64,000 bases of DNA. Origin: Clavulina sp. PMI_390. Lineage: Eukaryota > Basidiomycota > Agaricomycetes > Cantharellales > Hydnaceae. The stretch spans positions 767,282 through 831,281 of the forward strand of contig WIDE01000001.1 of the NCBI GenBank assembly GCA_015039315.1, read 5' to 3'. The notes beneath the pieces were generated by a model. That model had not been told where the DNA came from, did not search any database, and worked only from the letters and a program-made list of their open reading frames with translations. A program made the position numbers and the translations under genes. This document shows, piece by piece, positions 1 through 11,043 of the stretch. Every line of letters begins with the position of its first letter. Positions within the stretch are counted from its first letter, which is position 1.

Positions 1-1775
1 TCCAGAAGGGTGGCAACTGCGGTGGTGGCTACATCAAGCTGCTCGAGCCCGGCTTTGAGAAGGAGGGCCAGGACTACAACGACAAGACCCCCTGGACAAT
101 CATGTTCGGTCCGGACATGACCTGCCCTGGTTCCAAGGTTCGTAACTTTTTTGTTCTCTTTTGGGTGGAGAAGTCAGAGAGCGTGTGTGCTGACGCTGGC
201 TATCCAGGTTCACTTCATCTTCCGCCACGAGAACCCCATCAACCACGAGGTTGAGGAGAAGCACCTCAGTGCTCCGTTGACTCCCTTCATCGACGACCAG
301 ACCAAGCTCTACACTCTCATTGTCGAGCCTGACAACTCGTACCAGATCCTCGTCGATGAGGAGGAGATTGGCTCCGGCAGCCTGCTTGAGAACTTCACTC
401 CTGCTGTCAACCCTCCCACCGAGATTGGTACATTTTTCTCTTCGCCAATTTTGATTTTGCAGTTTTTTCTAACTTGCAAATGACTAGATGATCCCGAAGA
501 CACCAAGCCCGCTACCTGGGTTGATGCTGCCGAGATTGTTGACCCCGAGGCCAGCAAGGTGAGCCTGGCGGTGATCTGGTTTATGAGTCCAGGCGCTGAT
601 GGTTTTTTTTTAAAAAAAAAAATTAGCCCGCTGACTGGGACGAGGATGCTCCCTACTCCATCCCTGACGAGGATGTACGTTTCTATCTATTTCTGGATTT
701 TTTCCTGCAGGCGCTGATTCTATTCTTGTCGTAATAGGCCGAGAAGCCTGAGGGTTGGTTGGATGACGAGCCCACAACCGTCGCTGACCCCGACGCCGAG
801 AAGCCCGAGGAGTGGGACGATGAGGAGGACGGAGACTGGATTGCCCCCGTCATCTCGAACCCCAAGTGCGAGGAGGCTCCTGGTTGCGGTGAATGGGTCC
901 GCCCCACCAAGGCCAACCCCGATTACAAGGGCAAGTGGTCCGCTCCCATGATCCCCAACCCCGAGTACAAGGGTGTCTGGGCTCCTCGCAAGATTGCCAA
1001 CCCCAACTACTTCGTTGACGAGAGCCCCTCTGACTTCCGCCCCATTGCTGGTGTCGGTTTCGAGATCTGGTCTATGACTGAGGACATCCTGTTCGACAAC
1101 ATCTACGTCGGTCACTCCAAGGAGGATGCCAAGGCCCTCGCTGCCGAGTCGTTCGTCATCAAGCACGCTCTCGAGAAGACCATCAAGGAGGCTGAGAAGC
1201 CTGCTGATGACGCTACCACTGCTCCGTCGAGCGGCAAGACCTTCGCCGAGGACCCCATCGAGTGGCTCCGTGCCCAGGCCTTTGAGTTCATCGCGCTCGC
1301 CCAGGCTGATCCCGTTGGTGCCTTCAAGGCCAAGCCCGAGACTGGTGCCGTTCTCGTTGCCGTCCTGCTTACCTTCTTCGGCTCTGTTGGTGCTCTCTTT
1401 GGCCTGGTTGGTGGTTCGTCAAGCAAGAAGCCCGTCAAGGTGAGCTTTTTTCACTCTAATCTGAGAATCTTTTATTCGCCTCCCCTGGCTCCACGACGGT
1501 CAGGTTATCGCGTGGCCTGGTATATTTTTTTTTGTTTCCCGTTGCCACTCCACTTGATTGTGGCTGGCATTTTCACTTTGTCGTCATCGCCTCCCCCTCT
1601 TTCCTCTTTTTGTGTTGCCTTGTCGTCACATCTCATAACCTGATTTACTTACGTCGTTTTGGTACGTTTCTAGACTACCAAGAAGTCGGAGCCCGCCGCA
1701 AAATCCACTGCTGCAGCACCCTCAGCAACAACTACCGCCACCCAGGAGAAGGAGGGTGCGACAAAGCGGAAGTAA
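1..1775 (+). CDS. Calnexin, 5' partial
   Basis: ER membrane lectin chaperone that holds monoglucosylated glycoproteins during folding. The window opens inside the lectin domain (GGYIKLLEPGF). Exons can be read at <1-137, 208-427, 488-558, 627-674, 738-1439 and 1674-1775; every junction is GT-AG and keeps frame. The proline-rich P-domain shows the paired repeats of the family (KPEGWLDDEP, KPEEWDDEEDGDW, then GxWxxPxIxNPxYKGxW). A single membrane helix follows (VLVAVLLTFFGSVGALFGLV, about 1340-1410), then a short Ser/Ala/Thr-rich cytosolic tail ending in basic TKRK. The tail and membrane anchor separate it from soluble calreticulin. The signal peptide and start lie outside the window. Confidence 0.96.
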
Positions 1776-2543
1776 GGCGACCCTTTGCTTTGCTCGTTGC
1801 TGCGGAGCTGTGGGCCCTTTTTCGTTCGTAGTTGTTGATACCTGGGACTGTCTATTTTACTTCTTGTCTATGCTCGGGAAGGGTGTGTGTGTGGGCCTGG
1901 GCCGTTTTGTTGTTGTTGAGATATGGGCTTATACGTAGGCATCGCTATCCTCTGATGTTCCCCTCCAGTTGAATCGAGTCGTCGTCCATACATCAGCCCA
2001 AAAGTATATTGGTATTATCCAAGAGCAATTGATTATGGGCTGCTTCATTATTCATCCCCCTTCGCCTGGTAAGATAAGCTTTTCCGAGCCGGAGGTGGAG
2101 TGTTCGAGTTTTGGTCGCGCAGTAAGGAACAAAGGGTTAGTAATGAAAAGACGACAGCGGCGGTTTGGTTATCTCGTTTGTTCGTGGAGGCTTGCGCAAT
2201 CAGTCATAGAAGGGGGGGACACAGCATTTTGACTGCGCTTCGGCGGTCAACGCTGGGCCCGGGGCCTCCGGGATGGCCAGCCCATGGCGATTTCGCAAAT
2301 CCATAAATACATACACACGCCCAATCGTTTGTTATTGCTATTTGCGATGAGGCCCTAAAGTGTGATGATGCGAACCGGCGGGCGCGGGCCAAATTAAGAA
2401 CAACAAGAAACTTGAACATCACACCACTTGCTAAAGTAAAGCCTACGTCTGCGAAGGACCGAAAAGGAGCCCCCTCCTCCCTCTCTCCACCGCGCACGCC
2501 TCGCTCGCCGTCGTCACCGGCGCACTCCACGCCATTCTCAGCA
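1776..2543. other. Intergenic region, calnexin to GH5 gene
   Basis: 768 bp between two plus-strand genes: calnexin 3' UTR followed by the GH5 promoter. A reading frame runs upstream of the GH5 ATG to 2412 but opens with TTG, not ATG, so it is more likely 5' UTR. I see no further gene here. Confidence 0.6.
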
Positions 2544-5500
2544 ATGCCGAGAGTGAAAAACATCTCGCCCGCCACGGGGCTACCCGTCCCCGAACACTAT
2601 ATTCACACTGCTCATGCCCGCTTTGTCGACACCAAGGGTCGCTCCCTGCTACTGCGTGGCGTCAACCTCGCCGGTACCACTAAACAGCCCCCCGGATTCC
2701 AGAGCCAGCGCCTGGAGGACTACTGGGAGTCTGCCGAGGCAGGCGGCTCATCGTTTGTGGGCCATCCGCTCAATCTTGACGACGGGACTGCCGATGTCCA
2801 CCTCGCCCGCCTACGAGGCTGGGGCTTCAACATGCTCAGATACATCGTCACTTGGGAAGCGCTCGAGCACCAGGGCCCGTGAGTCCCTCCTCTCTTTCTT
2901 TTCCATTCCATTTCTTTGGCGCTGATGCGAGACGCATGTATGAAACGCGACATCACTGATGATGTGTGTCGCTCACTCTTGCTGTTTTCACATCCACCAG
3001 GGGCAAATACGATTATGAATTCATGGACTACACCGTGCGTGTCTTGCGCCGGTGTAAGGCCTTTGGCTTCAAGGTTTTCATGGATCCACATCAGGATTTG
3101 GTAAGTCCGGTTAATGGCTCTCTCTTATCGTCGGGTGCCTCTCAACTCCATCGTCGGTGAAACTCTTTATTGACTATCCATTCGCAATTTGTGTGCCTGT
3201 ATGCCTTGCCTCTCTCCGCTCGGTTCGCCTCACTTGACCCACACTCCCATTCTATCAACACCAATTCCATTTTGCCTCTCTGTCCGCTCCGTCGGTCTCT
3301 CATTCCTCGCCGATCATCGATCGTACCACATGCCCACCTTTTCCCTCGGCCACTGGTGGCGCATGCTTGCCGACCTTTACCCGTCTTTCCTCGTTTATCG
3401 TCCACTCCCACTATCACCCCTATAGTGGTCCCGATTCTGTGGAGGCGACGGTGCTCCCTACTGGACACTGGCAGCATGCGGGCTGGAACCGCGAAACTTC
3501 ACAAAGACCCAAGCCACCCTCCTCCACTCTGAATGGCCCAACCCAGAAGAGCCAGAACCCGCCCAATTCCCCGCCATGATCTGGTCCACCAACTACGACC
3601 GTCTCGCATGTTTCACCCTCTTCACCATGTTCTTTGGCGGCCGCGACTTTGCACCAAAGTGCACCATTGACGGCGTCAACATCCAAGACTTCCTCACCTC
3701 ACACTATGTCCAGGCCCTGGGCAAGCTCGCCGACCGGATACGAGACGCAGGCGACCTCCTCGACTCGTGTGTGATCGGGTGGGACTCGATGAACGAGCCT
3801 ACCGCCGGGTTCATCGGCCACGAAAACCTCAACGAGTTCATCTCCGACCAAGGGATGAAGAAGGGGACACGGCCGACCCCCGCCCAGTCATTACGGCTCG
3901 GCATGGGCATGTCTCAGACGGTCGAGACCTGGGGCTTCAACCAGTTTGGGCCCAAGCTCGAGGGTACCGTCACGGTCGACCCTCAGGGCACCAAAGCCTG
4001 GATGGATCCTACCAACGAACCCGAGGGTCGTAACCTTCGTTGGGGTTGGAAGCGTGGGCGCGAGTGGAAGCTCGGGACATGCCCATGGGCGCTCCACGAT
4101 GTCTGGGACCCAGAGAGCGGATACATACTCATCCCGGATTACTTCAAGTCACCACCTAGCGACCCGTCCCGAAACGTCGACTTTATCGAGGACTACTTCC
4201 GCGCTCATTGGCGGACGTATTTCGATCGCATCCGCAAGAGCCACCCGGATGCGATTCCGTTCATCCAGCCGCCCGTGTTCGTCCGCCCACCCAAGCTCGA
4301 CGAAAACGACCTGCGAGGGCGAGGGTGTTATTCGCCTCATTACTACGATGGGCTTACGCTGATCACGCGACATTGGAATTGGTTCAATGCCGATGCACTC
4401 GGCGTACTGCGAGGGCGATATGCATCACCTGTGCTGGCCGTGAAGTTCGGGGAACGCGCCATCCGGCAATCATTGCAAAAGCAGCTATCCGAATACCTGA
4501 TCGATGTTGCGGAGACATTTGGAGAGTTCCCTACGCTCATGGGTGAGATTGGCACCCCTATGGACATGGATCAGAAGGCGAGCTATATGGGAGCCAAGGC
4601 TGGGGACTATACAAACCAGCAAAAAGCCCTCGACGCAAGCTTGAATGCATGCGATGGGCCCAATGCCCTCAACTACACCATCTGGACGTATTGCCCCGAC
4701 AATACGCATGAATGGGGCGATGGGTGGAACCTGGAGGATCTGAGCTTGTTCAGTCCGAATGACCTCGGCGGGCCGGAGTCAACGGCTGGAGCGAGATATC
4801 GGATGCGCTCCTCGGGTGCGGGGAGGGGCAGAGATGCGATCAACGATCATTCGAATGCCCAACTCCTTCTCACACGCGCGTCAAGCGTCAACCTGGACCG
4901 GATGGACCTCGACCGGCGCACCCCCGGCAGCAGCATGATGAACCCATCATACCCACACCTGCCAACTGCATCACAATCTGTGGCTACTCTTGGTTCCTCA
5001 GATCCTCCCAGTGGTGCGCATTCAAGAGTTGGGACCCTGGGACGCTCGGGTGGTGCGTCCACCTTTGGGACAGAAGCTCTGGGTCCTGAAGAGCTCGACC
5101 CGATGACTAACGCCGGCGCCGATGCTGAGACGCTCTATCGCTTCTTGACAAATGGCGCACGCGCTGTTGGAGGGTTCAATCGCCCCTACCCAATCGCAAC
5201 TGTGGGCACGGTTGCCGACATCCAGTTCAACATTGCCAAGGCCGAGTTCAAGCTCACCGTCAAGGTCACAGAAGAAGATGTGCTCGCTGCTACCAGCTCG
5301 CCGACAAGTGAGACCGGGTCAGATCCTTTCTTCGTTGGAGGACGAAGATCAGAGGACACAGAGAAGGAAGAGATTGCCCCTACGGAGATCTTCATTCCGC
5401 TCGTTCACTTTGCGGAAGACCCATTCGCACGACGTGCTCCAGCATCAATATATTCACAAGCTTCAATCATCACTCAACAACCCCCACTCCCAATCATTTC

Positions 5501-6146
5501 AAGACCATCCGACTCATCTGACATGCCCCTCCGTTCTGCTCCCCCTCAACTGCCTGAACAGTCTTTCGCGACTTCACCATTCGGGCATGAATTCCACCAT
5601 CACCATGCCCCTCCACACTCCGCGACATTCCCGCGAGCCTCGATACTCTCCACACTGGGAGAGCCGATGCCAATCCCTGCTCTATCACCAGAACCTTCTC
5701 CTTCCCCCTCTCCATCTCTCACACCCACTACGATGACGATGCCTATTCCCGGACCTGTTTCTGACCTCGATATGGTACGCATTCCCGTATCGGAAGAGGT
5801 GGCTGCGTCGGGACGTGGCGAGGCGCTCCATCCTGCGTGGACGACATGGAGTGGGTACGATGTCCCGCTCGCGCTAGACATTGAGGCTAGCGAGGGTAGC
5901 CGATGGGAAGTAGAAGGACAGGTACTCAAGTGGTGGTACCCTGGCCCTTCTGCATCCTCTTCTTCCTCTGCGTCAACAAAGTCGCGGCGTGGTGCTGACG
6001 CTGAGAAAGTTAATGAGGATGGGAGTGCGGAGCGCTGGATCCGTATCAGGAGGAGAGGAGGCGCTATCAAAGGTATCGGAACGAAAGAGGTGTGGGTTGA
6101 GAAAGAGTCGGAGAGCATGTGGGATTGGTGCCCCAAGTGGTACTAA
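2544..6146 (+). CDS. GH5 glucosidase, steryl-glucosidase/EGCrP2-like
   Basis: Glycoside hydrolase family 5 enzyme resembling fungal EGCrP2-type ergosteryl-beta-glucosidases, which remove glucose from steryl glucosides or related glycolipids; the exact substrate is inferred. Exons 2544-2878, 3001-3100 and 3426-6146 give 1051 aa. The N-terminal barrel start is visible ([20 protein letters not shown]). The catalytic acid/base is the Glu of [11 protein letters not shown] (about residue 269), and the nucleophile is the Glu of [14 protein letters not shown] (about residue 519). No signal peptide is evident, consistent with an intracellular enzyme. The C-terminal beta-sandwich (around [18 protein letters not shown]) is interrupted by Ser/Pro-rich low-complexity stretches coded by about 4800-5100 and 5430-5770. 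These make the protein longer than the roughly 850 aa I recall for the Cryptococcus enzyme. The start follows in-frame stop-free 5' sequence, but 2544 is the first ATG. Confidence 0.88.
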
Positions 6147-6764
6147 TCTTGCTTATACCCTCTCTCGCTTCATCTTTCTCTCCCCTCGCTTCTTCGACGT
6201 CCTCGTTCTCCTGCTTTCGCTCGTTATCGCTATCGCCCTCAACTCCCACCTCGCCTACCACCATGATCATTATCTTTTTATGTGTGTTTACCTCGTCTTG
6301 TTATTTTCCATTCATCGACCACCATTACATTTTACATGCGCCTACGCTTGCTGCACGACTCTTGCATACGGTCTTCCCCTTCTCGTCATTTGGCCTTCTC
6401 TCCATGTTATTCAGCCCCTCTGTATCCTCTATGTGTCTCTCACTACCACTCTTATATTTTCTTCTTTGATTTTTTTTTTGCATCAAAGTATTGCTTTTTC
6501 TAGTAGTCCTCACTAGCATGTTAGCTATCGGATTCATACGCGTACATACTCCATCAGCACACAAGTAGTAGTACTGTGCGCATAATTCAAACTGGAATTC
6601 CCGCTCATGTCATTCTATCGAAGCGATGCAAGGATTATGAACACTCTCTGCACCAGAGCTATCCCAAGGCGGACTTCGATCAGAACTATGCTGAATGAAC
6701 GCCATACGAAGATGGACCAAGGCTTACCCGGCGCAATGCAATAGACTCAATGCCCTTCCACCAC
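6147..6764. other. Convergent intergenic region
   Basis: 618 bp between the stop of the plus-strand GH5 gene and the stop of the minus-strand small membrane protein gene. It is pyrimidine-rich on the plus strand, as expected for a 3' UTR. No gene was recognised. Confidence 0.6.
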
Positions 6765-7237
6765 TTACAACACCCTCCAACCAAACCAGCCATACACGGT
6801 TGTCTTGACCCAGATATACACCTCATACAGGGCCTTGTACACAAACGTATTAGCGAACCACGCAAACGGCGCGTTCAGCCAACCCAGAATCGTCAGGGCA
6901 ATCTGGCCCGCGATAGCAATGGCGCCGCCCAAGTATTTGAAATAGAGCTGGACATATTTATTCTCGGCGAGGGTGTCGATGAGTTCGATGGCGGTCAGGA
7001 CCTGGGCGGCTACGGCGTAAAAGACGAGGAGAGGTGGGAGGAGGATGTAGGAGATGACGCCTTGGAAGAGCGACCTGAGGTCAAAGCCGCTCGAGGACTT
7101 TGTGGTAGTAGTCGAGGAGATGGGGACATATGAGTAGGACTTTGGGGGTAGAGGAGGGATGGCGCATCAGATGGGATAGATCCAGAGCCGCGAGTAGACC
7201 CACTTCCTCAACTCACTGTAGTAGTTGTGTAGCCCAT
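6765..7237 (-). CDS. Small hypothetical membrane protein (131 aa)
   Basis: I do not recognise this protein. A two-exon model (7217-7237, then 6765-7139) joins MGYTTTT in phase to SYSYVPISSTTTTKSSS and runs to a TAA. After the Ser/Thr-rich N-terminus there are two hydrophobic stretches: VISYILLPPLLVFYAVAAQV, and GGAIAIAGQIALTILGWL continuing into NAPFAWFANTF. The tail is aromatic (VYGWFGWRVL). The acceptor CCCCCAAAG is acceptable but not strong. An open frame further upstream (to an ATG at 7452, with its own hydrophobic run) could supply a longer N-terminus, so the start is uncertain. Confidence 0.5.
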
Positions 7238-7771
7238 CGTAAGCAAATTACACGCGCGTTGCTCTGCTTTTTGGAGGAGTGTGAAGAAGTGGCTGGGGCA
7301 CCGGTGGGGTCGAGAGATAGGATCTCACTCGGAGGAGGTCCATATTCATAGTCCCTCAAATTCCCGGAGAGTTCGTCCCGATCCATTTTTTCCACAAAAA
7401 GCAAAGCACATGTTAGTAATAAGATGACAGTGACAGGCTGCCCATTCATCATTCAAATCAAAATACAGGATGCTCTCCGTTCAACATCTCAGAAATCGAC
7501 TGTCCTCATTGCGATAAGGCGCTCACTTGGGAGACAAGAGCTGAACTGCGTCACTGGCTGTGACGCTCGCCGCGTGTTGTCACACACTCGCTGCCTCGTT
7601 CCTGGCATGCTTTGCATATGGGGTGTGTGGGTGGGTGTTCATATTACATGGTTCGCAGATGAACGTCCTGAGTCCGAAATAGTGTTATGTGAGCTTGAAT
7701 GATTTCTACAATTTTGCACGCCTCTCCTCCTCTTCTTGAGCCCCCAGCCATCGTAACGAATCGCTCATTCT
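7238..7771. other. Intergenic region between two minus-strand small genes
   Basis: 534 bp upstream of the 131-aa gene and downstream of the 66-aa gene. It holds a minus-strand open frame from an ATG at 7452 that encodes a hydrophobic run and then MDRDELSGNLRDYEYGPPP. This may be an N-terminal extension of the 131-aa gene or an unrelated open frame; I could not splice it in phase with confidence. Confidence 0.4.
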
Positions 7772-8107
7772 CTACCACCACAACCACCACCATAATGTGT
7801 AATCAAGCGCCACATAGACGAGATTTGCAATGATTAAGGGGAGGAAGAACGCGACGCCAATGAGCGCGGTGATTTCGACGCCCATCCACTGCAACCCGGG
7901 CTTTGCTGTCACAGGACCATTTGCTATACAGAGCGGAGAAGAAGAGTAAGAAACTCAGATCACGAGTTGGGGTTAGACATCTTTGTTGCTTTACCGGGCT
8001 TGATAATGGCCTAGAGAGCAGGAGGTGGTCAGATGACAGGTGGACAAATGAGCGAACAGTAGCAGGCAACGTACCGCTGCTTGAGGAGATAGAGTGTCCA
8101 CACCCAT
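7772..8107 (-). CDS. Tiny hypothetical membrane protein (66 aa)
   Basis: I do not recognise this protein. It was built by splicing: exons 8075-8107 (33 nt), 7995-8010 (16 nt) and 7772-7923 (152 nt), with donors GTACGT and GTAAAG and acceptors CTCTAG and GTATAG. All phases agree, giving 67 codons including TAG. The product has a short polar N-terminus (MGVDTLSPQAA), one membrane helix (VEITALIGVAFFLPLIIANL) and an unusual C-terminus with five Trp in the last six residues (LWWWLWW). It is probably a single-pass organellar or ER protein, but nothing in the sequence fixes the compartment. Confidence 0.55.
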
Positions 8108-8814
8108 GACTTTTTGGCTGAATAACACAGAGAGGGAGGTGTCTGTAGACGATGGAGAAATCTGAGACTATCTCAACAATGGTTGGGGTAGTCGAAACTA
8201 GGGTGTCAAAGCAAGTTATATGTTGCTATCGGACTCGGAGCCTACTGTCCGTTTTCACACCATATACTATGGAAAGCATCCATGGAGTCACACCTGTATA
8301 TTGTCACATCCCTGCGGTCATCAGATGTACAGAAATCACGAGCTAACGCGAATTCATTGACTTGGCAGGGAAGCCGAGTAACTCTGTCCCCAACGTGGTG
8401 CGTTCCCAACAAGCAAAATCCATATAAATGACAAAAAGAAAGACAATTATGGCATAATAATAAGACATCCATATGCTAAGCCTGCGCTAGCGCGTTCCCG
8501 GTACTAGCTTGGCGAGGAGATCCATCCGGATATGTTCAGATATTTGACTCGTCATGACTAAAAGATAGCGATGGATCCTAAAAAATACAGCAACTATAAA
8601 AAAAATCAGTCCCGGGTGCGAGAGGGTGTATTGACAGAGAGAGGTGGTTTAGTGTATTGACAGAGAGAGGTGGTTTAAACTGACTTGCGCGTCGAAAGTC
8701 TTTGAGAAAAAGCCTCGCTGTCAATCCCCGTAACATGAACATTCCAGATACGCAATGTAGCAATAGCTCCTGAGAGACCACCAGAGATCCAAGATGTCAA
8801 AAGACGGGGTATGG
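8108..8814. other. Intergenic region
   Basis: 707 bp between the promoter side of the 66-aa gene and the 3' side of the TFIIIC subunit gene (both minus strand). It contains the 26-bp tandem repeat at 8626-8677; otherwise I see nothing supportable. Confidence 0.5.
8626..8677. repeat. Perfect tandem repeat, 2 x 26 bp
   Basis: Units 8626-8651 and 8652-8677 are identical, beginning GTGTATTGACAGAGAGAGG. They lie just beyond the 3' end of the TFIIIC subunit gene (stop at 8815, minus strand). Two copies with no mismatch point to a recent slippage or duplication event. Confidence 0.9.
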
Positions 8815-9620
8815 CTACTCCGCATCACCCTCTTTGTTCGTGGTATTAGAAGAACGCGGTCTACCTCTGCCCCTCCCTGATGACACCTTGACCGGATGGA
8901 TCCTCGGCCGTCCGCGAGGCCTTCCGCGACCCCTTTCGCTCGTTTTTGGTGGCTCAGGGACTTTCTCATCCTCTCCATTCTCTCCGTCCTCGTTTGCCTC
9001 GTCCGAGTCTTCAGGTGCAGTTTTTCTCGTCATTGTGACTTCGCGGAAGCGGATGCGCCGGCCAGAGGAGACATCCAAGGGTACAACCTTGGGTTTCCTT
9101 CTCTCCCCTGGCGACACGGGTGAGGCAGTCGAGATGGTAATGGCGAGGCAAGATAATTAGTTGGGTGGGAGGAATGAGGCGAAGCATGCTGCATAGACTT
9201 ACCAGTAGCCGGTTCATGCAATAACAGCTCAGAACCGAGAAGGTCATCATACTCTCCTTTAAATATCAGAGGGCCAACTTGAAGGAATGGAGTGGGCGTG
9301 TCAAGACCCTGAGTGCGAATAGCTGTAATGAAGATAGTGGACACTTAGAACATAGATCGTTCAAGCTCACAATCAGAGTATAGGACGACGCGTTATCGAT
9401 AGGTGTCGTATCAATATTCCCAAAATCAAGCGTAACATATGACGTCTGAGTTGAGCAAAATCCAGAATCAGAGCGCGAGTGAACAAGTCTAAGAGGGCAG
9501 AACGCGGGAACTGTTCGACACAATCACCTCCTCCTCATAGTCATCTGCAAGCTCTCTAGAGAATTCTTCAACAAGTTTGTAGCCTGGCATGAGGCTCTCA
9601 CGAGCTGGTTCGAGGCTCAT
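8815..9620 (-). CDS. TFIIIC tau55-like subunit with AT-hooks
   Basis: Subunit of RNA polymerase III factor TFIIIC carrying the triple-barrel domain (Tfc7/Sfc7/GTF3C6 type), which helps TFIIIC engage tRNA and 5S promoters. Four exons read in phase: MSLEPARESL to DDYEEE; TSYVTLDFGN to SSYTLI; GLDTPTPFLQVGPLIFKGEYDDLLGS onward; and a final exon from ERRKPKVV to the stop at 8815. The strings DTPTPFLQVGPLIFKGEYDD and YVTLDFGNID are the family landmarks. The C-terminus is acidic and then carries several AT-hook cores (RGRGRPRGRPR and GRGRGRPR), which bind the minor groove of AT-rich DNA. The start at 9620 is the first ATG after a probable upstream splice or UTR; an in-frame ATG at 9719 is an alternative. 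Confidence 0.8.
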
Positions 9621-10014
9621 TGTGCTGGATCGGAGGTGGTGTTTGGTCCAATGATGGTCTGCTTGGTCAACGCCAGCGACGTCGAGTTCGAGCCAAATAC
9701 CAGGCTCCAAGATGGCCATGTGCACCGAATTCACCAGGACATTCACCTATGTTATCATTCTCCGGAAAAACCTGCGTTGATACTTAGGCTTGGGTAAGCT
9801 CTGGGATTTAGACGATCCGTGGCTGTTCAGGTCTCAGTCTGAGGCATCCGCTGGACCGTGGCGAACTGACACCACCGCCCCAGGCTACGCGATGCTCTAT
9901 AAAAGCGCTTTATAGAGCGTGTCTACTCCTCCCTTCCGCTACTAAGAATCATAGACGCCGCCATCTCACACCCTAACTCCATTCACGGTTGCCAACCACA
10001 CTTCTGGCCTTGCC
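9621..10014. promoter_or_regulatory. Divergent promoter region with TATA palindrome
   Basis: 394 bp between the minus-strand TFIIIC subunit and the plus-strand 319-aa gene. At 9895-9917 a near-perfect inverted repeat (arms CTCTATAAA and TTTATAGAG around AGCGC) holds a TATAAAA box about 115 bp upstream of the ATG at 10015. As the repeat is almost symmetrical, it offers a TATA-like sequence to both strands. Confidence 0.5.
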
Positions 10015-11043
10015 ATGCCTAACTCACTCTCCCTCCCCCACGGCTTATTGGCGTCTGACTCTGGTTCGCACAACGCTAATGCGATTGAACTGCCCTTTGT
10101 GACCAAGAAGCACACGGCTCTCCTGGCGCTGATGGCAAGATGCACGGGCCTGCTCAATGATAGGAATGCAATTCGAATTCAGTGAGTTTATCGCAACACA
10201 ATGGCCTGCTCATATCACTATATTTGCTTACCCTACGAAACAATGTCTAGCTTTCCTCTTCATACTGCTACAGTCTGTGACGAAATATCTCTCAGCTCAA
10301 TGAGCTGCACCTCAGATCCGTCCACCACACCTTCGATCTCGCCGTGCATGGCTCCAGGCTCCCCCTCTTCCCGCGAGTCTATCTCTAGCAACATCGAACG
10401 CGACAACGGCTTTAGCATCGAACCACTTCGAGACACGGATGCCAATCACGGCCTTGTCACCCTGCTAGATTCTCAATTAGCTTGCATCAATCGTCCTGTA
10501 CAATGTGACGAACTCCATAATATGGATCACGGGCTCTTCATCGCTCCATCCGACCTGATGGAGGAGGATTGGCGTCTTAACTGCACCCCTATCCTGACGA
10601 CCGCCCCTTTGGTCGCCACGCCCTCAGTCCACTTTGTCGAACCGGTGACAACCTCTTTCGACACAAGCGAGCAACGACTCCCTCCACTTCCAATCGACTG
10701 CATCGAGGATTTCTTAGCCTCCCAGGCACTCATTTCCTCATGGATGGCCGAATTCGAGGCCCTCAACCCGGTTAGTAGCACCTCATCCTCAACTAGCGAT
10801 GCTGGCCCCTGGCGAAAGGAGCCTTTGGACTTCCAGTGGCATAACACCTTCAAATGGAGGAGCTTCAGTACCTCTACAGCCAGGGTCCCCCCTTTTCGGC
10901 CGAGCAACAGATTGAAGAATGTGGCAGGTATGACATGGAAGGTCCCGAAGCGCAATGCAGACAGTAATCTTGGGCGCTCGCACCCCTCCAAGGGTCTCAA
11001 TATGGGAGTTCTTTGGACGAAAGTGTGCGCGTTACTTTCGTGA
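10015..11043 (+). CDS. Hypothetical protein (319 aa)
   Basis: I do not recognise this protein. Exons 10015-10181 and 10251-11043, joined across a 69-bp GTGAGT-CTAG intron, keep frame and give 319 aa starting MPNSLSLPHGLLAS. An unspliced frame from 10201 is also open, but the spliced model explains the coding-like exon 1 and gives a clean junction. The product is Ser/Thr/Pro-rich, has no obvious membrane segment or signal peptide, and ends with a basic region (PPFRPSNRLKNVAGMTWKVP). It could be a lineage-restricted nuclear or cytosolic protein, but no motif supports a function. Confidence 0.5.

Noticed and set aside
2412..2543. N-terminal extension of the GH5 protein
   Set aside because: The open frame begins with TTG; the first ATG is 2544, and the extra residues are low-complexity and unlike the family.
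10201..10250. Start of the 319-aa protein at 10201
   Set aside because: A canonical 69-bp intron covers this segment and connects a coding-like first exon in phase.
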